From assembly GCA_032622095.1 (NCBI GenBank), contig CP136069.1:167208394-167272393 (forward strand): a stretch of 64,000 nt of DNA, in the 5' to 3' direction. A model generated the notes under the pieces. That model was not told where the DNA came from and ran no database searches. It saw only the letters and a program-made list of their open reading frames with translations. Within the stretch, counting starts at the first letter, position 1, and each line of letters opens with the position of its first letter. The translations under genes were made by a program, and so were the position numbers. Positions 22,137-33,435 of the stretch are shown one piece after another. The DNA comes from Siphonodentalium dalli. Lineage: Eukaryota > Mollusca > Scaphopoda > Gadilida > Siphonodentaliidae.

Positions 22137-23041
22137 TAGTGTAACGTGTTACATTTGAGTCCCAGTTACTAGCCTGGACAGTTCCGCCATTCAGGTGATA
22201 CTTTGATAGATACTTTAATACCACATTAGCTCGTGGGAACCAATGAACTTTGATGTGAAGTATAATGTCTTCTGGTATAGCAAGTCAGGCCGATACAGGT
22301 GGATACCTTAAAGTGATATGGAACTCTGCTCACGTTAGCAGACACTAGATCTACTTTGTGGATAACTGGACTTTAAAGTTGCGCAACAAATCGCCCAGAA
22401 TCACAAAATGACATTTGTCTTTCCTGCTAGTTCTTAAACACACGACTGTTGTAGATGTCTTCGGGAGTCTTTCATTATCGCCATAATTTATGGTGCTAAA
22501 TTCTTTTGTTCTCTAAATAATTCATTCAAGTTTGCCAGTTTCTTGTTGGAGCTAGTTTTTTCCTGTTGCTGTGGAATGACCTATCAGTGAAATAGTTTGT
22601 GGTGCCTTCGATTTATGAGAGGAATAACATGGATTGCCCTACCATAATTGATAAAGGGGCCTGGGCCTCTGCCATTTGGGAAAATCTCAACCACCGGCTG
22701 TCCAGTTGGAAATTTTCAAGCAGGTGAACCCCTTATATAGCCCAAGTTTCCTTAGGCATAAATCAGCTTCTGATATCGGTACAGCGAAACTTGGACTACA
22801 CAATATAGAGCTGATATCTAAGCTGTTTTTGTTATAACTACTGTCAGAAAAGTATGAAAAGCAATTTGTGAGAGATGTGTGCTGTACTAACACATAAACT
22901 AATCACTTTAAATTGTCAAAATTGGAAGTAAATTTTAGGCTTCTTATACTGTAATCAATCACCTTGGTAATTTGTAAAATTTCATATTAGAAGTTGGGCA
23001 AAATATGGTACTTTTGGCATTAGAGTATGGGCCTGTATTCG
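22137..23041. other. No recognisable feature (within intron 1)
   Basis: Mixed-composition intronic sequence; a minus-strand open frame at 22893-22687 has no recognised motif. Confidence 0.35.
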
Positions 23042-23049
23042 GCTCCTAG

Positions 23050-24142
23050 TAGGGACCTGCGAATATTCGAGATTCGATTCGATATCCATATCGGGCACCC
23101 GATTCGAGATCGACACCGAATCGGTCCGCTGATTCCGATTTTTTCGAATCGGTGTTACTTTGGTGTAGTCTCGTTTTTTGCGTCTAGATAACGCATGCCA
23201 AATGACCTGAACTCACAAAAATTGAAGCACCAGGTTGTCAAGTTAGCCAACGTAGGTAATTTTGAATGTATGCCGTTCAGAATAGACATGCATTATGCAA
23301 ATTATGTGCTTCGATCGCAATCCGTGATGGTGATCAATCGCCGCATGTAGTTGTAATCTGAATCGATGCTATATAAATTGTCTACACGGTGCGTGATCGA
23401 TAGATGCAGAACTCAATTTATTGCCTTATGTTTAGAACTTCAGATATCCAATTCAGATTATATGAATAAGTTTCAATGTCAGCCGCCGTTATGCGTTACA
23501 AAACATAGATTGGAATGAACAGAAACCTTAGAACAATTGGTCTATAACAATCTTAACTGACGTCATTATGTGCGACCAGTTATCCGCGACACTGCCGACG
23601 GAATTCCTAGAAATTTCCTATTTTCAGTTTCTGTTGCACTAAGTTTCGATCCGTTGAATTTTGTTGATAACATTTAAAACTTGTAATTTATGTCTGTTTT
23701 ATAGGATCCCTTCCGTGAAGACAACTACTGTGAATATGTGATGTAGGCGTTCGATCTATTGTGGGGTGAAAAGTTCAACAGATAACTACCATTGTTATCG
23801 GGCTACAACAATTATATAGCTGAAAGGTGTACCCATATCCAAGCGTGTCAAATCTGTATTATCTTTATTCAATAACGTAGTCATGTGACTTCCATTCCGT
23901 GGGGTTTGTGATACGTTGGTTGAACTGTCTTTGAGTGTGTTACTGTCACCTCTTGTGTCCTAAACAATAAAACACAAGTTCCAAAGGATGTTTAAGGATA
24001 TTAACATTGTTATATAGCATCTAGTGAATTTTGCAGTTATTTGTCATGATACACCAAAATAAACACCGGTAAACAATGACAATCACAAGCTGATTCGATT
24101 CGAGATTCGATTCGATGCAAAATCCCCGATTCGCACATCATA
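23050..24142. mobile_element. hAT-type non-autonomous element 1 with 8-bp TSD
   Basis: Flanked by a perfect 8-bp duplication, GCTCCTAG (23042-23049 and 24143-24150). Termini TAGGGACCTGCGAAT and, inverted, TATGATGTGCGAATC resemble the TAGNGATG-type TIRs of hAT elements. Both subterminal regions are filled with GATTCGATTCGA/CGAATCGG repeats. It is 1093 bp with no transposase frame. Confidence 0.8.
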
Positions 24143-24150
24143 GCTCCTAG

Positions 24151-25170
24151 TTATGTCAAGGATTATCCCTGAACATCCTCGTAATATAGCAATATGAATG
24201 AAAACACATCATTCCCAACAAGCGAACTCAATCTCATACGGCGTCCCTAACTCCTTTCTGTTGAGTTTTTTTTCTTCAGACGCGTGTGTCTGCCACCAGC
24301 TAGTGAAGACACAGCAGCATTCGTTGACTGCTGCCTGCCAACGGATTAGGGAATGTTTGGAGTGAAAGTATGGGTTTCAATCCGCTTATAACAAAATAAC
24401 ATTTAAATCTCATAAACTTTGGCTGCAATAGTCAATGTTCAAATTTATATGGATGGGTAAGGCACGTATATACTGCTTATGCATCGTTTGCCAGGAGACC
24501 AAATACATGACCATTTTGTACCGAGGCTCAGCTTGTCATCAATGTATTAGCATACGAGTGTTTTGCCCCACTCGTTGTCTTTTGGTTTACCAGCATGTCT
24601 TGAATTCAAGTTGCAGTGTAAGTAACTTGACTGTAGGGTTATAAACTGTTCAAATATATATATCACGATACTAGTCAGATAGAAATTGCCCGGTCGATCC
24701 TAGATATAAAACAGGCACCGACATTGTTTGCTCGTAATTGTGTGTGAAGTGAAACAACTGACAGTTCAATTTAGATTCGGCATTGCTCAACATCCGTATT
24801 AAACCATAGTCAGAAAATACGGTTAAATTAATGTCAGGCTGCTAAGACCATGACAATGCTGAAAAGAAGTTTGACACCTCTTATTGACACATCTTACAAT
24901 TTAGTCGGTTGTGGTCGATATTTTTAATCAGTGACAGGTTGGTCAACTTCAAAATATTTATTGCTACATCCTGAATGGCTAATATACCCATACACAATAA
25001 TGAAGACCGAATGGTCAAAGTTTCTTCAAAAATTTAATTATTTATTGAAATGTTGAGATTTTTCACGATTTCGGCTCTTTTCGGCAGAAATTGCACATAG
25101 TATTGTTTCTTTTTGTCCCCAAAATAATTAAAGGTTATACATAATCAGTCATAGATCAAATATAGTTGAA
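24151..25170. other. No recognisable feature (within intron 1)
   Basis: Short open frame 24435-24644 has several cysteines but no recognisable domain or splice sites that I trust. Confidence 0.35.
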
Positions 25171-25786
25171 ACATATATTTGAATGTCTGTATGAATGTCT
25201 TTGGGGAGGTAAACAAATGGACGTTCGGTACTTAGAAAACTATGGGTTAAGTTCGCCGTGAGTGTAGTGGCAAAACTAGTGGAACAATAAGCTCGAACTA
25301 TCACCAGAGAAATCGTATGGATCATAGATTATGCACACACCATGCCGCTTCGACCACAACAAAGCGGTTTGTCCTGTGCCCATATGCGAATCGTGTAAAT
25401 TTTAGCGAAACTATAAATAAACTTGCCCCATCAATGTCCAATTAAACGCAATACTTTTACCACAAATATATCACAATTGTATTTGTTATCTACAGGCATA
25501 CAAATATATCGAATAAGAACATTATAAGTTACTTAGAAGCACATATTTGAATGTCTGTTTGAATGTCTTTCAAAGGTAAATGGACATTGGGTACTTGGAA
25601 AATTCTAGGTTAAGTTCAACGTGAGTGTAGAGGTAGAGGCAACACTATGGAACAATAAGCTTGAAGTTTCAGCAGAGAAATCTTTTGGAGTATAGATTAT
25701 TCCCACACGATGCCGCTTCGATCACAACAAAGTGGTTGTGGCTCTTGTGCCTATGTGCGAGTTGTGGAATTTTTAGCGAAAATTTA
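25171..25786 (+). repeat. Direct repeat pair (about 240 bp each)
   Basis: 25171-25411 and 25541-25786 share 'atttgaatgtctgt-tgaatgtctt', 'gttaagttc-cgtgagtgta', 'atgccgcttcga-cacaacaaag' and 'atttttagcgaaa'. The last part recurs near 26455. Confidence 0.7.
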
Positions 25787-25812
25787 CTTAGAAATACCGC
25801 TTCGACCAAACA

Positions 25813-26447
25813 CGTAGCGCACCTGATACAGACCAATGTTACTCTGTCGTAATAAAAAACTATTAGTTAAAATGCCTCAGTGTTATAGGGTATGTGGCAT
25901 GCCACGCCCGCCGTTGAGGCATGCCAATATCCCATAATATGTCAAATATAGCGAATTATCGAATATGAAATACTACGAAAAAGCGAAATAGGAAAATACA
26001 GCGAAATAGCGGAATAAAAATTGCATCGAAATGTCGAAATAGCGCGAATTATAGAAATAAGAAATTATTTTTATTAACTAAATAACGGAGATATTTGAAA
26101 AAGTGTTTTTGACGGAATAACGGAAATATTTGAAGAACTGTCTTAAAGAGCGTAACACAAACCTCCCCCAATCCCACCCACCCTATAGAAGAATTTGACT
26201 TATATTTCACAAGAGTTGATCTATTGTGGTGTTGCAGTTTCTCATACAAATCGCCGTTATTTCGTAAAGTTACATTCTTTATAGAGTTATTACCCTTTGG
26301 CAATGTTTGGATTTTAGCTTTTCAAAGAGCCCGTGGCATGCCTCAACGGCTGGCGTGGCATGCCATATACCCTATAACACTGAGAACTTTTAACTAATAG
26401 TTTTGTATTACTACAGAGTAACATTGGTCTGTATCAGGTGCGTAGCG
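25813..26447. mobile_element. Foldback element with ~113-bp inverted arms
   Basis: Arms 25813-25925 and 26335-26447 are inverted copies. Shared words include GCACCTGATACAGACCAATG, 'cagtgttatagggtat' and 'gtggcatgccacgcc'. The spacer holds GCGAAATA-rich repeats and the AAAGAGCGT block found at 0.95-1.2 kb. Confidence 0.75.
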
Positions 26448-26499
26448 GTTTGTCTTGCCCCATGTGCGATTCGAAAATATTTCGCGAAAATTGACCAAG

Positions 26500-26680
26500 T
26501 CGCGAATGTCCATGAATGTCCAACGTCAAACTAACTTCACACTGCGAATGTCCACGAACGTCCAATGTCAAACTAACTCCACATCGCGAATGTCCAAATT
26601 CCAATGTCCAACATCAACCCCCAACTTCACACAGCGAATGTCCACGAACGTCCAACGTCAAACCAACTTCACACACCTCA
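26500..26680 (+). repeat. ~42-bp tandem repeat (GCGAATGTCCACGAACGTCC)
   Basis: Four copies, period about 42 bp with one truncated unit. Two overlapping frames stay open because the period is a multiple of three. Confidence 0.75.
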
Positions 26681-26939
26681 CCAATGTACGGAACTTTGTT
26701 ATTAGAGACACACTAAAAGCGCAACTGTAAACCTATTCCAAATAAAAGGTGTAGCGGGATGTTATGTCGTGTATGATGTGTCGCGTATGCAGTATAGACT
26801 GTATAACTAAAAGGAATACAATCCGAGTCAGTCATGTTTTCTCTTCAATGTGATAATTTAGCGTGCACCACGAGATCGACCCGCGTGATCATCGAGTTCA
26901 ATCAGCTTGGTACCTATCGTGTACGTTCTGTATAGGATA

Positions 26940-27028
26940 TTCCCCGAGCTGTCGGGCATGCGGAAAAAATAATTCACCGAGGCGAAGCCGAGGTTGTTAT
27001 TTGGACGAATGCCCGACAGCTCGGGGAA
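26940..27028. repeat. Perfect 20-bp inverted repeat with GC-rich loop
   Basis: TTCCCCGAGCTGTCGGGCAT at 26940-26959 and its exact inverse at 27009-27028. The 49-bp loop contains a nested GAGGCGAAGCCGAGG-like hairpin. Confidence 0.9.
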
Positions 27029-29268
27029 GATCTGTCTTAAACCTCAGTATTTAAAGAATAACAAGACGAAATTTAAAATTTTCGCTAAAATTTTACTTAG
27101 AAATTTGACAATGATATTATAATGTATGATATGTTTTACTAAAAGTCAATAACAATTTTAACAAAAAATGTGAACATGACCATTAAACAAGTCTGTCAGA
27201 CAAATAAAGATTTGTACGCAAATTCAGTTGCCACTTTAAATAGTGATCCGGAGACTTGGAATTGAAATCATCATTAAGAATGTGTCAATCGACACCCCCC
27301 CCCGCCCCATGAACACTGTTCAATCCTGCGATATGTCCTACTTGGCTGTGCATGTATAGACCAATACACACAATATTTCTGACTCACATAATGTTAGATT
27401 TCATATAACACATGGGTGGAAGTCTTAATTGACACCAGTGCATATGTGTTAACAGCATGGACACCTTCCAGCTACAACAAACATTTAATTTGCTTGGCTT
27501 GATATATAGTGTGCGCCATCGCTGCATCGACTTGGCTTACCAAGGCATTTGTCACAAATCCAAATTATCGCTTTGAACTGGAATTCACTGGGCCGCGTTG
27601 ACAGTCCAGTTATTTGATGAGTGGTGATTGGGATATCAAGTTTATTATTCATTTGATTGTTATGGACCATTGTATACTTACCGTGTTTGAGACGAATATG
27701 AACATCCCATATAATTTGTGTCTAACTATGTCATGGTTTCTTCTGACATGTTTTGGGAGTTCAAGGGAACAACCGCCCCTGTTTGAAAGCTGGTCGATTG
27801 CGGTGTGTCCGTGGGCGATATATCACACGCTGATTAATTTTGGCGATTAACCAACAACTCATGAGTTTATCCTAATAATATAATGTATATATGACCATTG
27901 TCTCACTATTCACCAGCGACATTAGTTCACCTTAAATGTGTTAACTAATTAACGCGCGCTACCTATGTTGTGTTCACGAGAATAAATGCACCCACAAAGT
28001 GGTGGTATTCTACACACAACCAACGTGGATTCAGATGATGAATTTAAAGTACAATGACCCAATCAACGTATAGAGTGGAATCGTCATCAGACGAGGATCA
28101 TGTTTCGTTTGTCGGAATTTCGACACAAGATATACTTTCTGACGTATTAGGTTTGGAAGAGGACTTTAACGTTCGGAATAGTGAATCGGACCACAACGTA
28201 TTACAGGATTATGGAGACACAGTTGAGTCTGCATTGTAATCACCGAACACTGTTCAGTTCTCATTTTATTGATTAGTCACACCAATGTGACCTTCCGGTG
28301 TGTCAGCAAGTGGAGAGCACACCAAACAATGACTTTGAATGTTATGACAATACCTGGGGAATATTTTAATATTTCCCAGTTATTGTTAAAATAATGCACA
28401 GTTATTGTTACCAGTGGGTAATCGGCTGGATATTGTGCAAGGGAGAACAATAGAAAATATGGCGACTGTGGTTTAAGAGGACTTATAAACCGGTTCACAC
28501 TTCCTCGGCCAATCAGATCGCTCCAATCCACGAACAATATTTCTTGTATGAATCTGTATTTTGGACCCGGCAAAATACAGAATTGAGCTAACATTCACCA
28601 ATAAATTAGCATTAATTGGGGAGTAAGCTGCACATGAGAGAGGAGCGGAAGGTGTGAATTATAATAATACGCCATGATAATGTTCGCACCTGTCACTCGG
28701 GTTAAAACACGTGTCATACCATTCGTAGCGGTCATGGGGGTGCACGGGACACACAATTGTTGACTCGATAACTGTTGGTTTCTCAGGAGGGGGTGACTGG
28801 AATTTAACTGAACGAAATCCACATTTGTTGGGAATGTATAATCATCCACAATAATCAATTTTTAACAATAACATTGAGAATATTCTACAAACCACAGATT
28901 TGTTTTGATCTTTTTATATAAATGCCGGTAATATTTCAACACACAAACTTCCTGTAATGTGGAACAGTTTCTCTTCGGAGTCGGAATGTTCGCACGCTAT
29001 CGGGAAATTGTCGCCTGAGCTCTGAACGATAAACCAAGATGAAAATAACATTAACATCCGCAACAGTTTATTGTCGCCAGGAGGAATTTATATAAACAAC
29101 CGATACTTTAAATTTGGAGGCAACATGTTTATCGACGCTGATAAATAATCCCGAATCAAGTGCTCCCACTGTCGACGATCATTTGACTTGTGAGCTGAAC
29201 GTGCCTTGGTCTATATTTCTTGTGCAGATACCCAAGCCGGTTATAACCTATACATATAATACCCCTGG
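27029..29268. other. No supported feature (within intron 1)
   Basis: Includes two open frames worth naming. 27614-27850 has no motif. 28054-28239 is a 61-codon acidic, serine-rich frame with ESSSDEDHVSF, preceded by another acidic stretch (DSDDEF) in a different frame. The latter could be a decayed exon or element remnant, but I cannot assign it. Confidence 0.3.
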
Positions 29269-29270
29269 TA

Positions 29271-30500
29271 CCAGAAGAGGGTCTGCAATTTTTTTCCGAA
29301 CACTAGGCGGGGGTGGGCGTGTGGTTCAGCAGACCGGCTTACACATTTTTTCCTAGGCCTGTAAATGTTTTCCTCGAGTCATTTTTCTTCAAAATAATGG
29401 GACAAAGGGTTTTAGAATGCTTCTATTAAGTAATAGGTTTGCACTTAACTCTTGGTAGGGGGTTTGAGTTCACCATCAGTTAATAATGAGGGATGACACC
29501 AAGCGGTAATAAAAAGGTCAGCTTGCTAAATGTTTTCATCAAGGATATATCAATGCACATTGACATGGAAAGGCTCAGATTTAAATAGTTCTATTAAAAA
29601 TCATTTATTTAACCTGATATAAATGAAAACATAACACAATAATAGATTCTTCAAATAAATGTAAACTCTTCACTGAACTCTTCAAATAAAAATAGACTAT
29701 TCCAAAAACCATAATAAAATAAAACAAAGGTGTTAAAACAAACTTTGACCTATTTTAACGATATTCGGTATATGGGTCTAGGATCACCTCTAGATGGGAG
29801 CTGTCAAATTTGAATGATTTTTTCGTGAAAAATATGGCCACTGGCAGCCATTTTGGATTTTACTCTTTGCATCACTAAATGCTTAATACACCCTGCAGAG
29901 CTTATCCCCCATCCGATCATCAGCAACCTTCATATGGATCTTTGGTGTGACCTCTCGATGGATGCCTACAATTTTTTCCCGAATTTTGTAAAAAAATAAA
30001 AATAAAAAAAGGGCTGCCAGTGGCCATCTTGGATTTTACTCTTTGTATGACCAAATCCTTTAGCACACCTTTACAGGTCACAGTTCTCATCCAATCGTCA
30101 CCAAACTGCATATGGATCTTAGAAGTAACCTCCAGATAGGAGCCTCCATTTTTTTCCCAATTTTTTTTAAAAACAAACATGGCCACCGGCAGCCATCTTG
30201 GATTTCAAATGTCAATCCATCAGCATACCCGAGAGCCCACATTTATTGGAGCATTGTTTTGAAACTTTACAGTCTTGTTGGTAAATAAAAAGTAGGAATG
30301 CTTCTATAATCATGACATGGAACATTCATCGGATAAGATCAGGAAAACTGAGTAAAATAGTCATTTGAAGCAGTTTGGAGGGGGTGGGTCCCTATCCCAG
30401 AATCGGAAAAAATAAAAATTAGGGGGTGGTGGGTACCAAGAGGGCGGAAAAAATAAAAAAGCGCCTAGTGTCCGGAAATTTTTTCCTGACCCCCTGCTGG
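29271..30500. mobile_element. TA-flanked TIR element with internal ~150-bp tandem repeats
   Basis: Inverted ends: left CCAGAAGAGGGTCTG, then 'ccgaacactaggcg'; right is the inverse of CCAGCAGGGGGTCAGG, then 'ccggacactaggcg'. Both are flanked by TA. Inside are three ~150-bp units containing 'ggcagccat-ttggatttta' and 'catatggatctt'. No transposase; TA duplication suggests Tc1/mariner-type mobilisation. Confidence 0.7.
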
Positions 30501-30502
30501 TA

Positions 30503-30963
30503 CTATAGAAAGTTAACATTGTACATAGGCACTCCATAGCTTATCTATAGGAACTTTAGGGTACCTACATGGATTTCTACATTTAAGAGTGTAACTTGGT
30601 GGGATATACTCCTGTCCAAACTTTATGACACATGTCTCGAGCGACTAAACGAACAAAACTGTATATATATTGGTGACTTTAAAAAAGACTAATCTGGTTG
30701 GGGCTCACAAATTAAGCGGGGACAGCAATTGGTCTTAAATATAGGGAAAAGGATTAAATTCGACCAGATTCATCTGGTAAGCGCGGAATTGGGGTGGGGC
30801 TCACAAGACCTTTCGCGCGAAAATCTTTCTTGAACTTCATGAATACAAAGTGTAATCAAAATTTGACCGTAAACATTGGAAAAGGTTAGAGCATTGAAGA
30901 CAATTCTGAAAATCGTATCCAGACTAAATTATATGAACTTATTACACGATTAGTGATGTTTAA

Positions 30964-30965
<2 letters not shown>
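30503..30965. other. No recognisable feature (within intron 1)
   Basis: Intronic sequence between a TIR element and a (TA)n tract; nothing recognised. Confidence 0.4.
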
Positions 30966-31023
<58 letters not shown>

Positions 31024-31046
31024 CTATATATATATATATATATATT
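30966..31046. repeat. (TA)n microsatellite
   Basis: About 80 bp of TA repeats with one AGCT interruption. Confidence 0.95.
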
Positions 31047-31892
31047 AATGCATATACGAACAAAGTTAATCTATATTTGCATATTCTTTTCAGTTGCGAT
31101 GTTTTACGAACGTTTATAATTTTTGCAGATTTAACCACTGCGAGTGCATGGAGTCGCTTTGGGTAGCAATACACGATTTCGCGGGTTTGTGTGAGGGCTG
31201 AAAAATAGGATTTTAAGCATATAAGGCCTATAACTGTCAGTTTGTCCTATATTATTAGTGAGAGTAATGGTTTGTTGGTTTAATTATTTTATAAAGGTAC
31301 CAAAGTATACAAAATGGGATGATGTTTGAATACGAAGTATGTTTTTGGAATCTGATGTCGGCCAGGTCTGTATGGTACTCCACCGGAAAAGAGCTAGATT
31401 TCTCTCCCTTGTAAACAGTTGTCTGCACTTCCAAGACAAAATTTCTAAATTGATGCAATAACTTTTCTTTAATTTTTATATATCTTACATATATCTAGGT
31501 TATATCAGCTCATAATGTGATCATAGACTGACATTCGCCGCTCTGTCATGGTAGTCTATGGGTTAAAATGGTTAAAATGAAGATTCATCCAAGTCGGTCT
31601 AAGGGAGATAATTCAACGTAAATTGAGACAAATCCTGTCAAAATACAGACAAGATAATACTCTGTCCATTTCTGTATCTTGTAACCAAACACTCATGTGC
31701 CGTTTATCAATGACCATGGTGCAGCAGAAGGTAGTAGTACAGTACGCCCCTCAAAATGGTGAAAATGGCCAGAAATCGTGTATTGATACCTTAATGGTCT
31801 TTAACGTATATGTCGATCTAGTTTGGTCTGCGGTACCGGACCGGGAAGTGCCAAAAACGTGATTGGTTTTAGGCTGTAGTTTCTAAACTCAC
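31047..31892. other. Proximal intron 1 of the PAN-CTLD gene
   Basis: Nothing recognised apart from the intron start; the exon 1 frame runs past the donor into this intron only by chance. Confidence 0.4.
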
Positions 31893-32184
31893 CAGTGTTT
31901 ATGTTGAAATGTTCTTTGTCTTGGTTGACGACACCAGGCGAAACAAAGCACGTTCCATTTTGAAACACGAATGACGCACAAGATTTGTCTTCCACACATA
32001 TGGCGCCACACTCAACGTCGCTGTGACTGGGGAACATTCTGTCTAATCCCGTCGCTGAACCAACCGACCAAGGAACAAGTGCAGAGGATTCAAACTTCGC
32101 CCCTTCGACATACTTGGCAAGCATGAGACAAACAAAGCTCACAGCAAACAGCACTGTCCGAACAGGCCATGGGGTCATTGCCAT
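31893..32184 (-). CDS. Secreted PAN-CTLD protein, exon 1 (signal peptide and PAN/apple-like module)
   Basis: The first Met of the frame is used; an in-frame TGA lies 27 nt upstream. Residues 1-28 are a signal peptide: a short N-region, then TVLFAVSFVCLMLA, with likely cleavage near VEG-AK. Residues 45-97 contain Cys59, Cys63, Cys69 and Cys79 in the order ECGAIC...SCASFVF...TC, the core of a PAN/apple domain. Asn76 is in an NGT sequon. The exon ends ACTG|GTGAGT, an excellent donor, after 292 nt, giving phase 1. With exons 2 and 3 the total is 711 nt, exactly 237 codons including the stop. PAN plus CTLD in a small secreted protein fits adhesion or recognition roles known for molluscan lectin-like proteins; the ligand is unknown. 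Confidence 0.85.
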
Positions 32185-32269
32185 AGCAATGGAGATACTG
32201 GTTCCACTTCAATAACAAGTATACATGTAATAAAGCTGGCTATGTTCTTTTGCCAACAAGAAGTTTATG

Positions 32270-32276
32270 TTATATA
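32270..32276 (-). promoter_or_regulatory. Candidate TATA box of the PAN-CTLD gene
   Basis: TATATAA on the minus strand, 86 nt upstream of the exon 1 ATG, in the context CCTATATAAC. A start site about 30 nt downstream would give a 5'UTR near 55-60 nt. Confidence 0.4.
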
Positions 32277-32579
32277 GGTTCCTGTTCGGATGGCTTCAAA
32301 TCCAAGTATCTGTCCTTCTGATATTATAGTTGGATCTCACGAACCTGTAAAAATATTTAGGTATTAACCGGACATGTTCGAACCCAAAAATGTTACATAA
32401 TTTGGTCTGAGGCATTTTCCGAACAAACTCGTTCATATAGCTCTGAAAATACGTGTTTTGTTTCTCATATGTTTTCAATAAATTTTATATCGTTTCGTTT
32501 CTGCTGGTTCATTTTGGTTAATCAGCGGTCCCTTACAATTTTCACCCAGCTACCTTGGGAACGAAATATAGAGCTGGAG

Positions 32580-33435
32580 CTGTGTTCCCATATAAAAATG
32601 TACCTGGGTAAATCCACCCAGGTTTTTTGGGCCGAAACCCAGGTATAAATCTATCTACCAAGACATCCACCAACCATCAAGACCCCCTGAAACCTGGGTT
32701 TTACCATGATTTACCCACCTGAAACAGGATAAAAACCCTGGTATGGATAAACCTGGGTGTAATTACCCAGGTGACCACACCCAGGTGTACCCTACCTGGT
32801 TGTTTCCCACCCAGGTGTACCCTGGTGTTTCCTACCTGGGTGTTTCCCCACCCAGGTGTACCATGGTGTTATTCACCCAGGTGTACCCTGATGTTTCCTA
32901 CCTGGGTGTTTCCCACCCAGGTTACCTTGGTGTTATTCACCCAGGTGTACCCTGGTGTTTCCTACTTGTGTGTTTCCCACCCAGGTGTATCTAGGTGTTA
33001 TTCACCCAGGTGTACCCTGATGTTTCATACCTGGGTGTTTCCCACCCAGGTGTACCTGGGTGTTATTCACCCAGGTGTACCCTGATGTTTCCTACCTGGG
33101 TGTTCCCCACCCAGGTGTACCTTGATGTTTCCAACCCAGGTGTACCTTGGTGTTTTCTTACGCCGGTGTACCTTGGTGTTTTCTTACCCGGTGGATTTCC
33201 CATTGAGATGCACCTGGGTTCGAAAACCCCAAGGTACATCCAGGTAAGGAAACACCAAGGTACACCTGGGCAGGAAAACACCAAGGTATACCTGGGTAAG
33301 AAAACACCAAGGTACACCTGGGTAAGAAAACACAAAGGTACAACTGGGTGGGAAACACCGCGGTACACATGGGTAGGAAACACCAAGGAACACCTGGGTG
33401 AATAACACCAAGGTACACCTGGGTGGGGATACCAA
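32580..33435. repeat. Palindromic minisatellite of ACCTGGGTG units
   Basis: The left part (about 32760-33190) repeats 'cacccaggtgtaccctggtg' and 'tacctgggtgtttcc'. The right part (about 33210-33435) repeats the inverse ('ccaaggtacacctgggt'). The array is therefore a large palindrome with its centre near 33200. The left border 'cccatataaaaatgtacctg' matches, inverted, the border of the 46675-46998 block. Long proline/cysteine-rich open frames on both strands are products of the repeat. Confidence 0.85.

Noticed and set aside
28054-28239. Acidic serine-rich 61-codon frame as a gene
   Set aside because: Short, no splice signals I trust, neighbouring acidic stretch in another frame; too weak to call.
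31801-31892. C-terminal extension of the PAN exon (EFRNYSLKP...)
   Set aside because: It lies beyond a strong GTGAGT donor; joining to exon 2 in phase gives the complete domain structure instead.
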